Origin: Bacteroidales bacterium
Lineage (GTDB): Bacteria; Bacteroidota; Bacteroidia; Bacteroidales; UBA3824
Assembly: GCA_024413595.1 (NCBI GenBank)
Contig: JAKSUC010000015.1
Location: 1-63,383, forward strand
Direction of reading: 5' to 3'
Length of the DNA stretch: 63,383 nt
The translations under genes were made by a program, and so were the position numbers. The number at the start of each line of letters is the position of its first letter. Position 1 is the first letter of the stretch. Under the pieces are notes generated by a model that saw nothing but the letters and a program-made list of their open reading frames with translations, ran no database searches and was not told where the DNA came from. Shown here in pieces: positions 37,131 through 49,900 of the stretch.

Positions 37131-37162
37131 CAAAGGTATATCAAAAAAAATGAAACTTCCAA
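37131..37162 (-). promoter_or_regulatory. promoter of the LytTR regulator gene
   Basis: On the minus strand TTG (37162-37160), 21 bp, TACCTTTG (37138-37131), 21 bp before the ATG. Confidence 0.7.
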
Positions 37163-37348
37163 ATTGATATAAATTTATTTAAGAAAAGGAATATCTAGTA
37201 TTTTTAATTGTATAATTCATAAAATATTTGCAACTATGATAATCATCTAAACAAAATCTCTATAGAGATTAATTTATTTTAATCTTATAGTTCCATTATA
37301 AAAAGTCTATTAAAAGTTTTATACAAAATTAAAGAATAATATTTTTTT

Positions 37349-37710
37349 GTTCAAATTCCATTATGCTAGATTAAAAGTAAAAAAAAGTAAAATATTTATA
37401 AACTCTTGACTATGTTTCAATTCCATGAAGTACGATTAAAAGCCTTGAAATTGTTCTGTAATAACGGTAGCTGGATGAGTGTTTCAATTCCATAAAGTAC
37501 GATTAAAAGTCATTGTTCTTAATGTTTCTACGATTTGTTTTTTAGGATGAGTGTTTCAATTCCATAAAGTACGATTAAAAGAGCAAAGTAAATACATTGC
37601 ATTGTTACGCATTTCTTTGTTTCAATTTCATAAGGTACGATTAAAAGCTCCTTGTGCTTCAAAAGTACACTTGTCATAACTGTTTCAATTCCATAAGGTT
37701 CGATTAAAAG
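37349..37710 (-). repeat. ancestral, divergent repeats at the old end of the array
   Basis: Starts at 37349, 37414, 37481, 37553, 37619 and 37682. Plus-strand centres read ATTATGCTAG, ATGAAGTACG, ATAAAGTACG (twice), ATAAGGTACG and ATAAGGTTCG, before AAAAGGTTCA from 37748 on. From the second on, each change is kept in all younger repeats. Confidence 0.85.
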
Positions 37711-39302
37711 GTTTTAGAGAAAATTCCAGAGACTCAAGTTATAAAATGTTTCAATTCCAAAAGGTTCAATTAAAAGTTTGATTAAACTTTTTTACAAAAA
37801 AGTTTAGGCTGTTTCAATTCCAAAAGGTTCAATTAAAAGAATAAAAACTGAAGAATATAGAACTATAAATCAATATGTTTCAATTCCAAAAGGTTCAATT
37901 AAAAGTAAAGGAACTATTTCTTACAAAGACTATATTCAAAGGTTTCAATTCCAAAAGGTTCAATTAAAAGAAAATTAGGAAATGAACAAACATGGAACTT
38001 AACACAGTTTCAATTCCAAAAGGTTCAATTAAAAGGAAAATACAAAAGCAATTTGCTTAGGTGCATACATGTTTCAATTCCAAAAGGTTCAATTAAAAGG
38101 ATTACAATACTTTCTGACCAAGAATTTACTGATAAACAGTTTCAATTCCAAAAGGTTCAATTAAAAGATTTGCTAGTGATTTGATACAAACACTTAATTC
38201 TGAGTTTCAATTCCAAAAGGTTCAATTAAAAGATCCTAACTCACAGGGATTAATGTTCGGATATTGCTAGTTTCAATTCCAAAAGGTTCAATTAAAAGCA
38301 AATAGGAAAATACCTTTTTTTAAAGGTATATCAAGTTTCAATTCCAAAAGGTTCAATTAAAAGGTAATGTATATGTGTTTGTATTGGTTGTTATTGTGTT
38401 TCAATTCCAAAAGGTTCAATTAAAAGACAAAACAAGCAATTAGCCGATTCTATTCTGCAACGTTTCAATTCCAAAAGGTTCAATTAAAAGAAAAAACATC
38501 AACGAGAGATAAAAGATTATGCGTGTTTCAATTCCAAAAGGTTCAATTAAAAGAATTTGCAAGCGTTTTAAATGACGCTGTAAAAAAGTTTCAATTCCAA
38601 AAGGTTCAATTAAAAGAAAAGAGATTAATGCTGAAATTAATAATCAAGATAGTGTTTCAATTCCAAAAGGTTCAATTAAAAGAAAGTAGAAGGCGCACCT
38701 TCACCAAATTCTCTTCTGTTTCAATTCCAAAAGGTTCAATTAAAAGCTTTAGCAAAAGTCATAAGAGATAAAATGCGAGAATGTTTCAATTCCAAAAGGT
38801 TCAATTAAAAGAGAAGATTATTCTCAAAAAATGTTTAATAATGAATATGTTTCAATTCCAAAAGGTTCAATTAAAAGAAATAAAGGAGAACATACTGTAC
38901 AAAAATTTTATGATGTTTCAATTCCAAAAGGTTCAATTAAAAGAATGCCACAATCAGTAACATTACCTTCATCACTATAGTTTCAATTCCAAAAGGTTCA
39001 ATTAAAAGACAAATGAAGAAATTTATCAAATAGAAATTATAAGGTTTCAATTCCAAAAGGTTCAATTAAAAGTAATTTTGTCGTTGTTTGTTGGGATATT
39101 ATTTGCTAAGTTTCAATTCCAAAAGGTTCAATTAAAAGTAAGCAACTTAGATGAAGTTGAAACAAAGAAATCAAGTTTCAATTCCAAAAGGTTCAATTAA
39201 AAGAAAAATTATACTTATTCTCAAGATAAAGAGGGGAAAGTTTCAATTCCAAAAGGTTCAATTAAAAGAAAGTATGTCTCAAGATACTGCTGAAGAAATG
39301 AA

Positions 39303-42300
39303 GTTTCAATTCCAATAGGTTCAATTAAAAGTCTTATAAATGAAAAAGATAAACTCAGAAATCTAGTTTCAATTCCAATAGGTTCAATTAAAAGGTTTTT
39401 GTTCTTCTGTTATGTTTGAAAATTCTAGGTTTCAATTCCAATAGGTTCAATTAAAAGTCCCTAACATTTTTGTATCGTGGTGGTCTATAACGTTTCAATT
39501 CCAATAGGTTCAATTAAAAGGAAAAGTGTTCCTCCCCCCCTTTTATAAAAGTTTTTGAGTTTCAATTCCAATAGGTTCAATTAAAAGACAAATTACGATT
39601 TTGACCATGACCCTACAGACCAAGTTTCAATTCCAATAGGTTCAATTAAAAGGTTTAGATTACATATCCAATGCTCGTCGGTAAAACTGTTTCAATTCCA
39701 ATAGGTTCAATTAAAAGTTTGATTTTTTTTTTGTAAGGAAAATACAAATAATAGTTTCAATTCCAATAGGTTCAATTAAAAGTAACTCTATCGGGATAAC
39801 GTGATTTATCTTTAATTATGTTTCAATTCCAATAGGTTCAATTAAAAGTTATCAACAAATAAATAAAGAAAGTAAACCACTTTTGTTTCAATTCCAATAG
39901 GTTCAATTAAAAGTCGAAAACAAGGTGAGATGATTTCATCTTACTTGGTTTCAATTCCAATAGGTTCAATTAAAAGTCAGAAGGTAAACCGCTTTCAGAA
40001 TACCAATATTTGTTTCAATTCCAATAGGTTCAATTAAAAGACTTCTGCTTGGGACGCTATTGTAAAAGCTACAAAGTTTCAATTCCAATAGGTTCAATTA
40101 AAAGTATTATTATTATTATTATCTTTTATTTTTATATTTGTTTCAATTCCAATAGGTTCAATTAAAAGTCGAAAAAGAAGCTATCGATATTATTAATAGA
40201 TATAAGTTTCAATTCCAATAGGTTCAATTAAAAGGTAAAATGGGTGCTATCAGCCTTGTTTGGAACAAGTTTCAATTCCAATAGGTTCAATTAAAAGTTG
40301 AACAAGTTAACAACTTGTTACGTGATTCAGAGTTTCAATTCCAATAGGTTCAATTAAAAGAGTTTTAAAAATAAGTATAAAAAACATAGTATATGTAGTT
40401 TCAATTCCAATAGGTTCAATTAAAAGAAAACTGCATTATTTAATAATTGGCATTTATGCGACGTTTCAATTCCAATAGGTTCAATTAAAAGCTAGTATCA
40501 AAATTAACTTGAGGAGGTTCCCACGCGTTTCAATTCCAATAGGTTCAATTAAAAGCGAAGGCACATCGGATAAATTTTGACCGCTCTCTTGTTTCAATTC
40601 CAATAGGTTCAATTAAAAGTGGAAAGTATTTAGGTAATCTAATTAGAACTTACCTAAGTTTCAATTCCAATAGGTTCAATTAAAAGAATATTTTTTTTAA
40701 TTATTATTTATACTTAATTATAGTTTCAATTCCAATAGGTTCAATTAAAAGAATATCTTACATCTCAATATTGTCCAACTGGTATTGTTTCAATTCCAAT
40801 AGGTTCAATTAAAAGAATGAATAAAAATTTTGTTTGATTTTCGTAAATGCGTTTCAATTCCAATAGGTTCAATTAAAAGTTGCGTTACAACGTTGGTTTG
40901 AAAAAGTTCTTAGAACGTTTCAATTCCAATAGGTTCAATTAAAAGCGTCTAGTAACAAAAAGATGCACTGAATTGGTTTTGTTTCAATTCCAATAGGTTC
41001 AATTAAAAGTCTGAAGCCCTTTTAAATAATTGGCATTATTGCGATGTTTCAATTCCAATAGGTTCAATTAAAAGAATACAAGCTCCTCCCCTCTTTGTTT
41101 CTTGGATGTAGTTTCAATTCCAATCAGAAAACAGCCTTTTAGGTAAAAGAGCAGGTATTTGTTTCTTGGATGTAGTTTCAATTCCAATAGGTTCAATTAA
41201 AAGGGTAAATAAAAGTTTCTATATTCCAATTTGTGAAGTAGTTTCAATTCCAATAGGTTCAATTAAAAGTTATTTTGCGTTATTGATTTATAAAAATTTA
41301 ATCAGTTTCAATTCCAATAGGTTCAATTAAAAGGGTTTAATAAACTCAGTTCTTATCTTTCGTTTCAATTCCAATAGGTTCAATTAAAAGCCTCTTTCTT
41401 CATTTTGATTGCCGTTTGTTTAGAAGTTTCAATTCCAATAGGTTCAATTAAAAGTCAAATAAATGAAATATTGACACCGCTTTTTGATATGTTTCAATTC
41501 CAATAGGTTCAATTAAAAGTTATTTATACAAATGAAATTATACAAGAAACTACGTTTCAATTCCAATAGGTTCAATTAAAAGGTGTTCATTGTCAATTTA
41601 GAGATAAACTCAAGAATGTTTCAATTCCAATAGGTTCAATTAAAAGAAGAACCACTAGTATAAGCACCATTATTATAAACTCGGTTTCAATTCCAATAGG
41701 TTCAATTAAAAGTTCTAAATACACTCAAGAACACGAATGCGTGTATAAGTTTCAATTCCAATAGGTTCAATTAAAAGGCAATAACGTTTGCGAAGTTTTT
41801 TTGTAAGATAACGGTTTCAATTCCAATAGGTTCAATTAAAAGTAATTGCGCGCATTTTGATGAAAACGATGCACGTGAGTTTCAATTCCAATAGGTTCAA
41901 TTAAAAGATTCTTCCTATTCCTAGTGCACAAGATGCTAGTAAATAGTTTCAATTCCAATAGGTTCAATTAAAAGAGATCTCTACAATATTTGTTTGAGTG
42001 TTTTAAACGTTTCAATTCCAATAGGTTCAATTAAAAGCTTTTTGTTTAATTATTGAAGAAATCCAACTCCAAAGTTTCAATTCCAATAGGTTCAATTAAA
42101 AGAATAAAGCTAGAATATGGCAACAAAAAAACAGAAGTTTCAATTCCAATAGGTTCAATTAAAAGATTTCTTGACTAACAGAACCTTTTTCGTCGTCTTT
42201 GTTTCAATTCCAATAGGTTCAATTAAAAGACGCAACATACGAAAAGGAGAAGCTTCGCGCAAATGTTTCAATTCCAATAGGTTCAATTAAAAGTTTGTCG

Positions 42301-43974
42301 CTAAAATTTCAGACACTAACGATATAGTTGTTTCAATTCCAATAGGTTCAATTAAAAGTCTTTTTTGTGTCAAGCACTCCGTGCAATTATCACAGTTTCA
42401 ATTCCAATAGGTTCAATTAAAAGTCAACAAATTTCAGAAACCAAAAACTTTATTATAAGTTTCAATTCCAATAGGTTCAATTAAAAGATAGTATAATAAT
42501 AACAAAGAGATTTTTTGAAACTTGTTTCAATTCCAATAGGTTCAATTAAAAGCCTATTTTTTATTACGCTGTTTCAGTTTCTACCTTGTTTCAATTCCAA
42601 TAGGTTCAATTAAAAGTATTTAGATTACCCACTTCCCGAACTTGCTAATTTGTTTCAATTCCAATAGGTTCAATTAAAAGTGTCTAGAATCTTTTTTAAC
42701 TGCTTATCAATCATTGTTTCAATTCCAATAGGTTCAATTAAAAGCCTTTTCTGCATTATGTACTAATATAGTTATTGTTATGTTTCAATTCCAATAGGTT
42801 CAATTAAAAGCAAAATCATCACCATATGAATATAGTTTTTTATCGTTTCAATTCCAATAGGTTCAATTAAAAGTCTTCCTATTCCTAGTGCACAAGATGC
42901 TAGTAAATAGTTTCAATTCCAATAGGTTCAATTAAAAGATTACTTTTTCAATTCTTATGAATTACAATTTATGCTGTTTCAATTCCAATAGGTTCAATTA
43001 AAAGAAAGAAGTTAGTCCTAATGGCCATTTAGTTCTTGATAAGTTTCAATTCCAATAGGTTCAATTAAAAGTCCTAGATTACAATCCATCGTTTGACGAT
43101 GAACATGTTTCAATTCCAATAGGTTCAATTAAAAGCTGCTAATGCTTGTTGTTGTTGTAAAAAACCTAACTGGTTTCAATTCCAATAGGTTCAATTAAAA
43201 GAAGTAGTTGATTAAACTGCTCTTGTAAGGTTTGCAGTTTCAATTCCAATAGGTTCAATTAAAAGTCAACAACATTGCCAATTTTGTTGTTGGATAACGG
43301 TGTTTCAATTCCAATAGGTTCAATTAAAAGATTTTTGGGTTTTTAAAATGGTCTTGATAGATTTTTGTTTCAATTCCAATAGGTTCAATTAAAAGGCATC
43401 GCTTGCGGTTGTTAATGCAGAATTAGCTGGTTTCAATTCCAATAGGTTCAATTAAAAGTAAATTTTGGATTTGGGTGATTGGTCCAAATATTAGTGTTTC
43501 AATTCCAATAGGTTCAATTAAAAGGCTACTAGAGGTCGTGGCAAAAACGTTTCTGTTAGGTTTCAATTCCAATAGGTTCAATTAAAAGAAGCGTAAGAGC
43601 CGTTAGCTTGTAAAATTTTCTTGTTTCAATTCCAATAGGTTCAATTAAAAGAAAAGGAGGGTTGCAAAGAAAATTCACCCAAGAAAAGTTTCAATTCCAA
43701 TAGGTTCAATTAAAAGCGATGTGCCTTCGCATATTATACAATCATGGCTTAGGTTTCAATTCCAATAGGTTCAATTAAAAGTGCAATTAATCCAGGTGTT
43801 GGCACTTTAATTGGCGCGTTTCAATTCCAATAGGTTCAATTAAAAGTTCAGACGAACAATTAAAAAGTTATAGTAATGACGAGTTTCAATTCCAATAGGT
43901 TCAATTAAAAGCAATTATTATTATGGCAAAAGTAACATGTATGCCGTTTCAATTCCAATAGGTTCAATTAAAAG
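39303..43974 (-). repeat. block of about 72 variant repeats (CCAATAGG type)
   Basis: Every full repeat that I read between 39303 and 43974 carries T at the centre (CCAATAGG) in place of A (CCAAAAGG). The switch is sharp at both ends: 39240 is A-type and 39303 T-type; 43946 is T-type and 44010 A-type. Confidence 0.9.
41111..41174 (-). repeat. truncated repeat with partly duplicated spacer end
   Basis: The repeat stops after GTTTCAATTCCAAT (41111-41124). The 50 bp that follow (41125-41174) end with TGTTTCTTGGATGTA, identical to the last 15 bp of the preceding spacer (41096-41110). A normal repeat resumes at 41175. Confidence 0.85.
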
Positions 43975-46900
43975 CTTGCATTATCTTTGCGTTAACGCTG
44001 TTAAATTAAGTTTCAATTCCAAAAGGTTCAATTAAAAGTTTGCGGTCGTTTACTAATTGTTGTAACTCTTTGTTGTTTCAATTCCAAAAGGTTCAATTAA
44101 AAGGCGATATCTACTTCTAATTCAGAGTTTGAAACCACGTTTCAATTCCAAAAGGTTCAATTAAAAGATACTATCTAACGCAAATACATTAAAAAATCTA
44201 TTGTTTCAATTCCAAAAGGTTCAATTAAAAGAGATGCAATATGCTAATTTTTACTATTATCCAACTAGTTTCAATTCCAAAAGGTTCAATTAAAAGACTA
44301 TGTGCAGTCCCAAGCATTTTAGTATCATGAGTTTCAATTCCAAAAGGTTCAATTAAAAGTTGGAATTTCTGATGAAGCAACCCGTTGTAATAATTGTTTC
44401 AATTCCAAAAGGTTCAATTAAAAGTATGAGTTTGTAGGAACTTATAATCAGTCTGATTAGTTTCAATTCCAAAAGGTTCAATTAAAAGAGTATATGACTT
44501 ATCATTAGGTACAATATTATTATGTTTCAATTCCAAAAGGTTCAATTAAAAGCTAAAGCAACAGCTGATTTACAATTCATGAACAAAGTGTTTCAATTCC
44601 AAAAGGTTCAATTAAAAGAACAGAACTTTCAACATTAACGGTTGTAGTAACATTAGTTTCAATTCCAAAAGGTTCAATTAAAAGAGAAGCATTTTTCAAA
44701 CGTCTTAATGATGATGACCGTTTCAATTCCAAAAGGTTCAATTAAAAGTTATTCTCCTGAAACTATTAGCCCAACATTAACTACGTTTCAATTCCAAAAG
44801 GTTCAATTAAAAGTTTTGAAATTTCTGATGAAGCAAACCGTTGTAATAATTGTTTCAATTCCAAAAGGTTCAATTAAAAGTTGAAAGAAACGGTAATAAG
44901 ACAGCTACTAATCCAGTTTCAATTCCAAAAGGTTCAATTAAAAGCTGTAGGGTCTTCGCTACCTTCGTTTGTGTTTAATGTTTCAATTCCAAAAGGTTCA
45001 ATTAAAAGATAATGGCCAAGACGTTTCCGAATTCATCATTACAAGTTTCAATTCCAAAAGGTTCAATTAAAAGAAAATGCTTGGTTCTGCACATAGTCCT
45101 GTTAATATGTTTCAATTCCAAAAGGTTCAATTAAAAGATACTCAGAGCATTCAAAATTAAAGTGAATTATTTGTTTCAATTCCAAAAGGTTCAATTAAAA
45201 GCTACAAGAAATAATATCTGCAGATATTGTAAAAAAGTTTCAATTCCAAAAGGTTCAATTAAAAGTCTACCATCAAGAAAATAAACATTGAAAAAATCGA
45301 CGTTTCAATTCCAAAAGGTTCAATTAAAAGACAGAGGTTTTATGGATTACAAATCCGTAACATTCGTTTCAATTCCAAAAGGTTCAATTAAAAGAGTTCT
45401 GAAATAGTATCAGGAACTTCAACCTCATGTTTCAATTCCAAAAGGTTCAATTAAAAGATGGCATTTCGGTAAATGTCATTGTGGTGCTTCCTTGTTTCAA
45501 TTCCAAAAGGTTCAATTAAAAGTGAGTATCATTGAATAATATATTTTTATAATGATAGTTTCAATTCCAAAAGGTTCAATTAAAAGATTTGTTTTTCTTC
45601 GTCTTGTAGTTGCTTTAAATAGTTTCAATTCCAAAAGGTTCAATTAAAAGGACACAAGTATTTGGAATACAAATTTCGATTCGAGTTTCAATTCCAAAAG
45701 GTTCAATTAAAAGTTGCAATCGTATTGCTTTTTTAACTCTTCCCAACTGTTTCAATTCCAAAAGGTTCAATTAAAAGATTTGTTAAGCTATTTGATTATA
45801 TTCCTTATTATGGTTTCAATTCCAAAAGGTTCAATTAAAAGTTTAAACCGCCATTACTTATAGCATTTGTACGCTTCAGTTTCAATTCCAAAAGGTTCAA
45901 TTAAAAGCAACAAGCGTCTCCTATTTTTAGCCGTGTTAGTCGCTTGTTTCAATTCCAAAAGGTTCAATTAAAAGTTCACTCAACCAGTGCTTTGTCATGA
46001 ATTTGTCAATGTTTCAATTCCAAAAGGTTCAATTAAAAGATCAAACTGCTAAATCTTCTAGCAGTTTTGGAACGTTTCAATTCCAAAAGGTTCAATTAAA
46101 AGTTATTTAAATTTATTACCTACATTATGTAAAAAAACGTTTCAATTCCAAAAGGTTCAATTAAAAGGCTGATTTGAATAATCCTTAGAAATACCACTTT
46201 TGTTTCAATTCCAAAAGGTTCAATTAAAAGGAATTGACAATATTATTTTGTTTAACAATAGAAAAGTTTCAATTCCAAAAGGTTCAATTAAAAGACATTT
46301 ATCAAAATTAAATTTATAGTTTGTAAAGCGGTTTCAATTCCAAAAGGTTCAATTAAAAGGTTCTGTCATTAGTCCTGGTCTTGGTACTATTATGTTTCAA
46401 TTCCAAAAGGTTCAATTAAAAGTGCCTAATACTGCAATGCATCAACAAGCAATATAGTTTCAATTCCAAAAGGTTCAATTAAAAGGAATATCGTCAGGGT
46501 TATAAGTAAGCGTTAAAAAGGTTTCAATTCCAAAAGGTTCAATTAAAAGATTGGTTGATAGATAACACTTTGATAATCAAAATCGGTTTCAATTCCAAAA
46601 GGTTCAATTAAAAGAAACTATTTATTCACATTTTAAAGATGTTTTTCATTGTTTCAATTCCAAAAGGTTCAATTAAAAGCGTATATTTGTACAAACATTT
46701 AAAAATAACACATTAGTTTCAATTCCAAAAGGTTCAATTAAAAGAATTAGATATATAACCTTTAGCAAATGCGATGATGTTTCAATTCCAAAAGGTTCAA
46801 TTAAAAGTCATCAAAAATTTTTTTAAAGCCTTCGGCGACAGGAGTTTCAATTCCAAAAGGTTCAATTAAAAGCGCTTTGGTTACCAAGATTAGCTAATTC

Positions 46901-49900
46901 GGGAAGGTTTCAATTCCAAAAGGTTCAATTAAAAGGAATTGCAATACAATCAACGTTTCATTGATGACTAGTTTCAATTCCAAAAGGTTCAATTAAAAGT
47001 GATGCCACTTCGCGCGCCATGCCCTCTTCAAATACGTTTCAATTCCAAAAGGTTCAATTAAAAGATGAGCAATTGATTTCAATAATTCAGGTGTTAGCTC
47101 GTTTCAATTCCAAAAGGTTCAATTAAAAGCTATCAAAGCAAACGAAGCTTTATTAAACAACTGCGTTTCAATTCCAAAAGGTTCAATTAAAAGGTAATCC
47201 TAACACTGATCATTACAGAATACAATAGTTTCAATTCCAAAAGGTTCAATTAAAAGTTATACAACGAACAATCGTCTAATCGTCTCAACGTAGTTTCAAT
47301 TCCAAAAGGTTCAATTAAAAGTTATTCACGATTTTTTTAAATCTTCACTACTTCAGTTTCAATTCCAAAAGGTTCAATTAAAAGGTAATGCACGCCGCTA
47401 TCATTGTTGCAATCGTGGGTTTCAATTCCAAAAGGTTCAATTAAAAGTTTATTGCAGATTTTGTAACATTAACAGTGCTTTGTTTCAATTCCAAAAGGTT
47501 CAATTAAAAGTATAGGATTAACAGCAGGCAACGAAAACACAAACTTGTTTCAATTCCAAAAGGTTCAATTAAAAGAAAGTCTATAAGTCCACCAATAAAA
47601 GGAATGTCAGTGTTTCAATTCCAAAAGGTTCAATTAAAAGCGACAAATCGCAATTTATATACCCAAAAATTTGTTGTTTCAATTCCAAAAGGTTCAATTA
47701 AAAGACAACAATAGAATTTATTAATTATTACGAAAGCGAGTTTCAATTCCAAAAGGTTCAATTAAAAGTTAAAAGGTTCAATAAAAGTAAATGAATTTAC
47801 AACAGTTTCAATTCCAAAAGGTTCAATTAAAAGTTCTTAACAACTCATTTATTTCATTTAATAATTTGTTTCAATTCCAAAAGGTTCAATTAAAAGAAAC
47901 GGCAACTCAAGTGCAGATTCGTCAACAACAACGTTTCAATTCCAAAAGGTTCAATTAAAAGACGAAGCATACGCAAGAAGTGGCGAGACTATGTTGTTTC
48001 AATTCCAAAAGGTTCAATTAAAAGAACCCCGTGACGGTTTTAATCAGATCCAGTTTGCGGTTTCAATTCCAAAAGGTTCAATTAAAAGACTATACCGTCT
48101 GAGCCGTTTTGAAAGGTTGTTATCTTGTTTCAATTCCAAAAGGTTCAATTAAAAGATGTTTGTACTTTCTTTTTTATTGATAGGTATAAATAGTTTCAAT
48201 TCCAAAAGGTTCAATTAAAAGTGTCTGAAATTTTAGCGACAAAATTTAGTTGATAGTTTCAATTCCAAAAGGTTCAATTAAAAGCAACCCAAGTCCATGT
48301 TGTAACATCGTCTTTTTTGTTTCAATTCCAAAAGGTTCAATTAAAAGTTAGTGATAAAAATAAAGTAAATGCAAAATCTGTGTTTCAATTCCAAAAGGTT
48401 CAATTAAAAGAAAGAACGGATTTCTTTAATCCTATTAAATTTACGTTTCAATTCCAAAAGGTTCAATTAAAAGATGCTAAGCCCAACAATGCACAGATTG
48501 AAAGCTTATGTTTCAATTCCAAAAGGTTCAATTAAAAGGTTGCAATGAGAACGCCTTTCGTAACATAGAAATAGGTTTCAATTCCAAAAGGTTCAATTAA
48601 AAGTTTACCCTTACCATCAGCACAAGATGCAACTAAGTAGTTTCAATTCCAAAAGGTTCAATTAAAAGATTTCTTGACTAACTGAACCTTTTTCATTATC
48701 TTTGTTTCAATTCCAAAAGGTTCAATTAAAAGTTGCGGGGCTTGTTCATTTGCTTGAATAGCTGTTTGTTTCAATTCCAAAAGGTTCAATTAAAAGGGTT
48801 GTTTTTGAAGTGCGTTGAGATTTTAGACGTTGTTTCAATTCCAAAAGGTTCAATTAAAAGTTATAGTGAATTTAAGTATGTTCAAGATAGTGTTCAGTTT
48901 CAATTCCAAAAGGTTCAATTAAAAGTTTTAAATGTGTTACCGGCTTGTACTCTTTCACAAGCGTTTCAATTCCAAAAGGTTCAATTAAAAGGTAACTCTG
49001 AATATAAGAGCCAAGTTGATATTTTGTTTCAATTCCAAAAGGTTCAATTAAAAGCATTTAGTTTTCATGCTCCGGAACATGGATTTATTGTGTTTCAATT
49101 CCAAAAGGTTCAATTAAAAGAAAAGTTTCGGCTCGAACAAGTAACCCGAGAACTGTTTCAATTCCAAAAGGTTCAATTAAAAGCTAAGGATAAAATATCA
49201 AGTTCGGGCGCTGTTACGTTTCAATTCCAAAAGGTTCAATTAAAAGTTAAACACAGCTACAGCTCAGAAATTCGCTGAATTGTTTCAATTCCAAAAGGTT
49301 CAATTAAAAGGATCCAGTTTGCGTGGTTTAATATCTTTAAATTTTTGTTTCAATTCCAAAAGGTTCAATTAAAAGACGCAAAAAGCGCACATGGAGGGAT
49401 TCCAATAATGTTTCAATTCCAAAAGGTTCAATTAAAAGAAGTAGAAGGCACACCTTCAGCAAATTCTCTTCTGTTTCAATTCCAAAAGGTTCAATTAAAA
49501 GGAAATATATTTTCTCATAATTGTAATTTTCCGTTGTTTCAATTCCAAAAGGTTCAATTAAAAGGTTATGCTAGTATTAATTATGATACTACTATTTTAT
49601 TGTTTCAATTCCAAAAGGTTCAATTAAAAGAAATGTTTGTCTATCATTACCCTTTACAACAAGCGAGTTTCAATTCCAAAAGGTTCAATTAAAAGGGTTA
49701 GAAGTATTAAAAAACGTTAGAGAAGAATGGTTTCAATTCCAAAAGGTTCAATTAAAAGGGTTCGAAATTGTTTGTTTTAGAAAATGGAATTCCTTAGTTT
49801 CAATTCCAAAAGGTTCAATTAAAAGTACACAGCCAGTTTTGTGTCATGAGTTTGTAAATGTTTCAATTCCAAAAGGTTCAATTAAAAGATTACTGCCATA

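Noticed and set aside
37200..37316. Further degenerate repeats before 37349
   Set aside because: A TTCCATT...ATTAAAAG pattern at about 37288-37316 has roughly the right spacing but too few matches to call a repeat; it is only mentioned as possible.
48317..49692. Open frames of 70-180 codons inside the array encoding repeated FQFQKVQLK
   Set aside because: They are the CRISPR repeat read through spacers whose lengths happen to keep frame; there is no start signal and no conservation of the spacer-coded parts.
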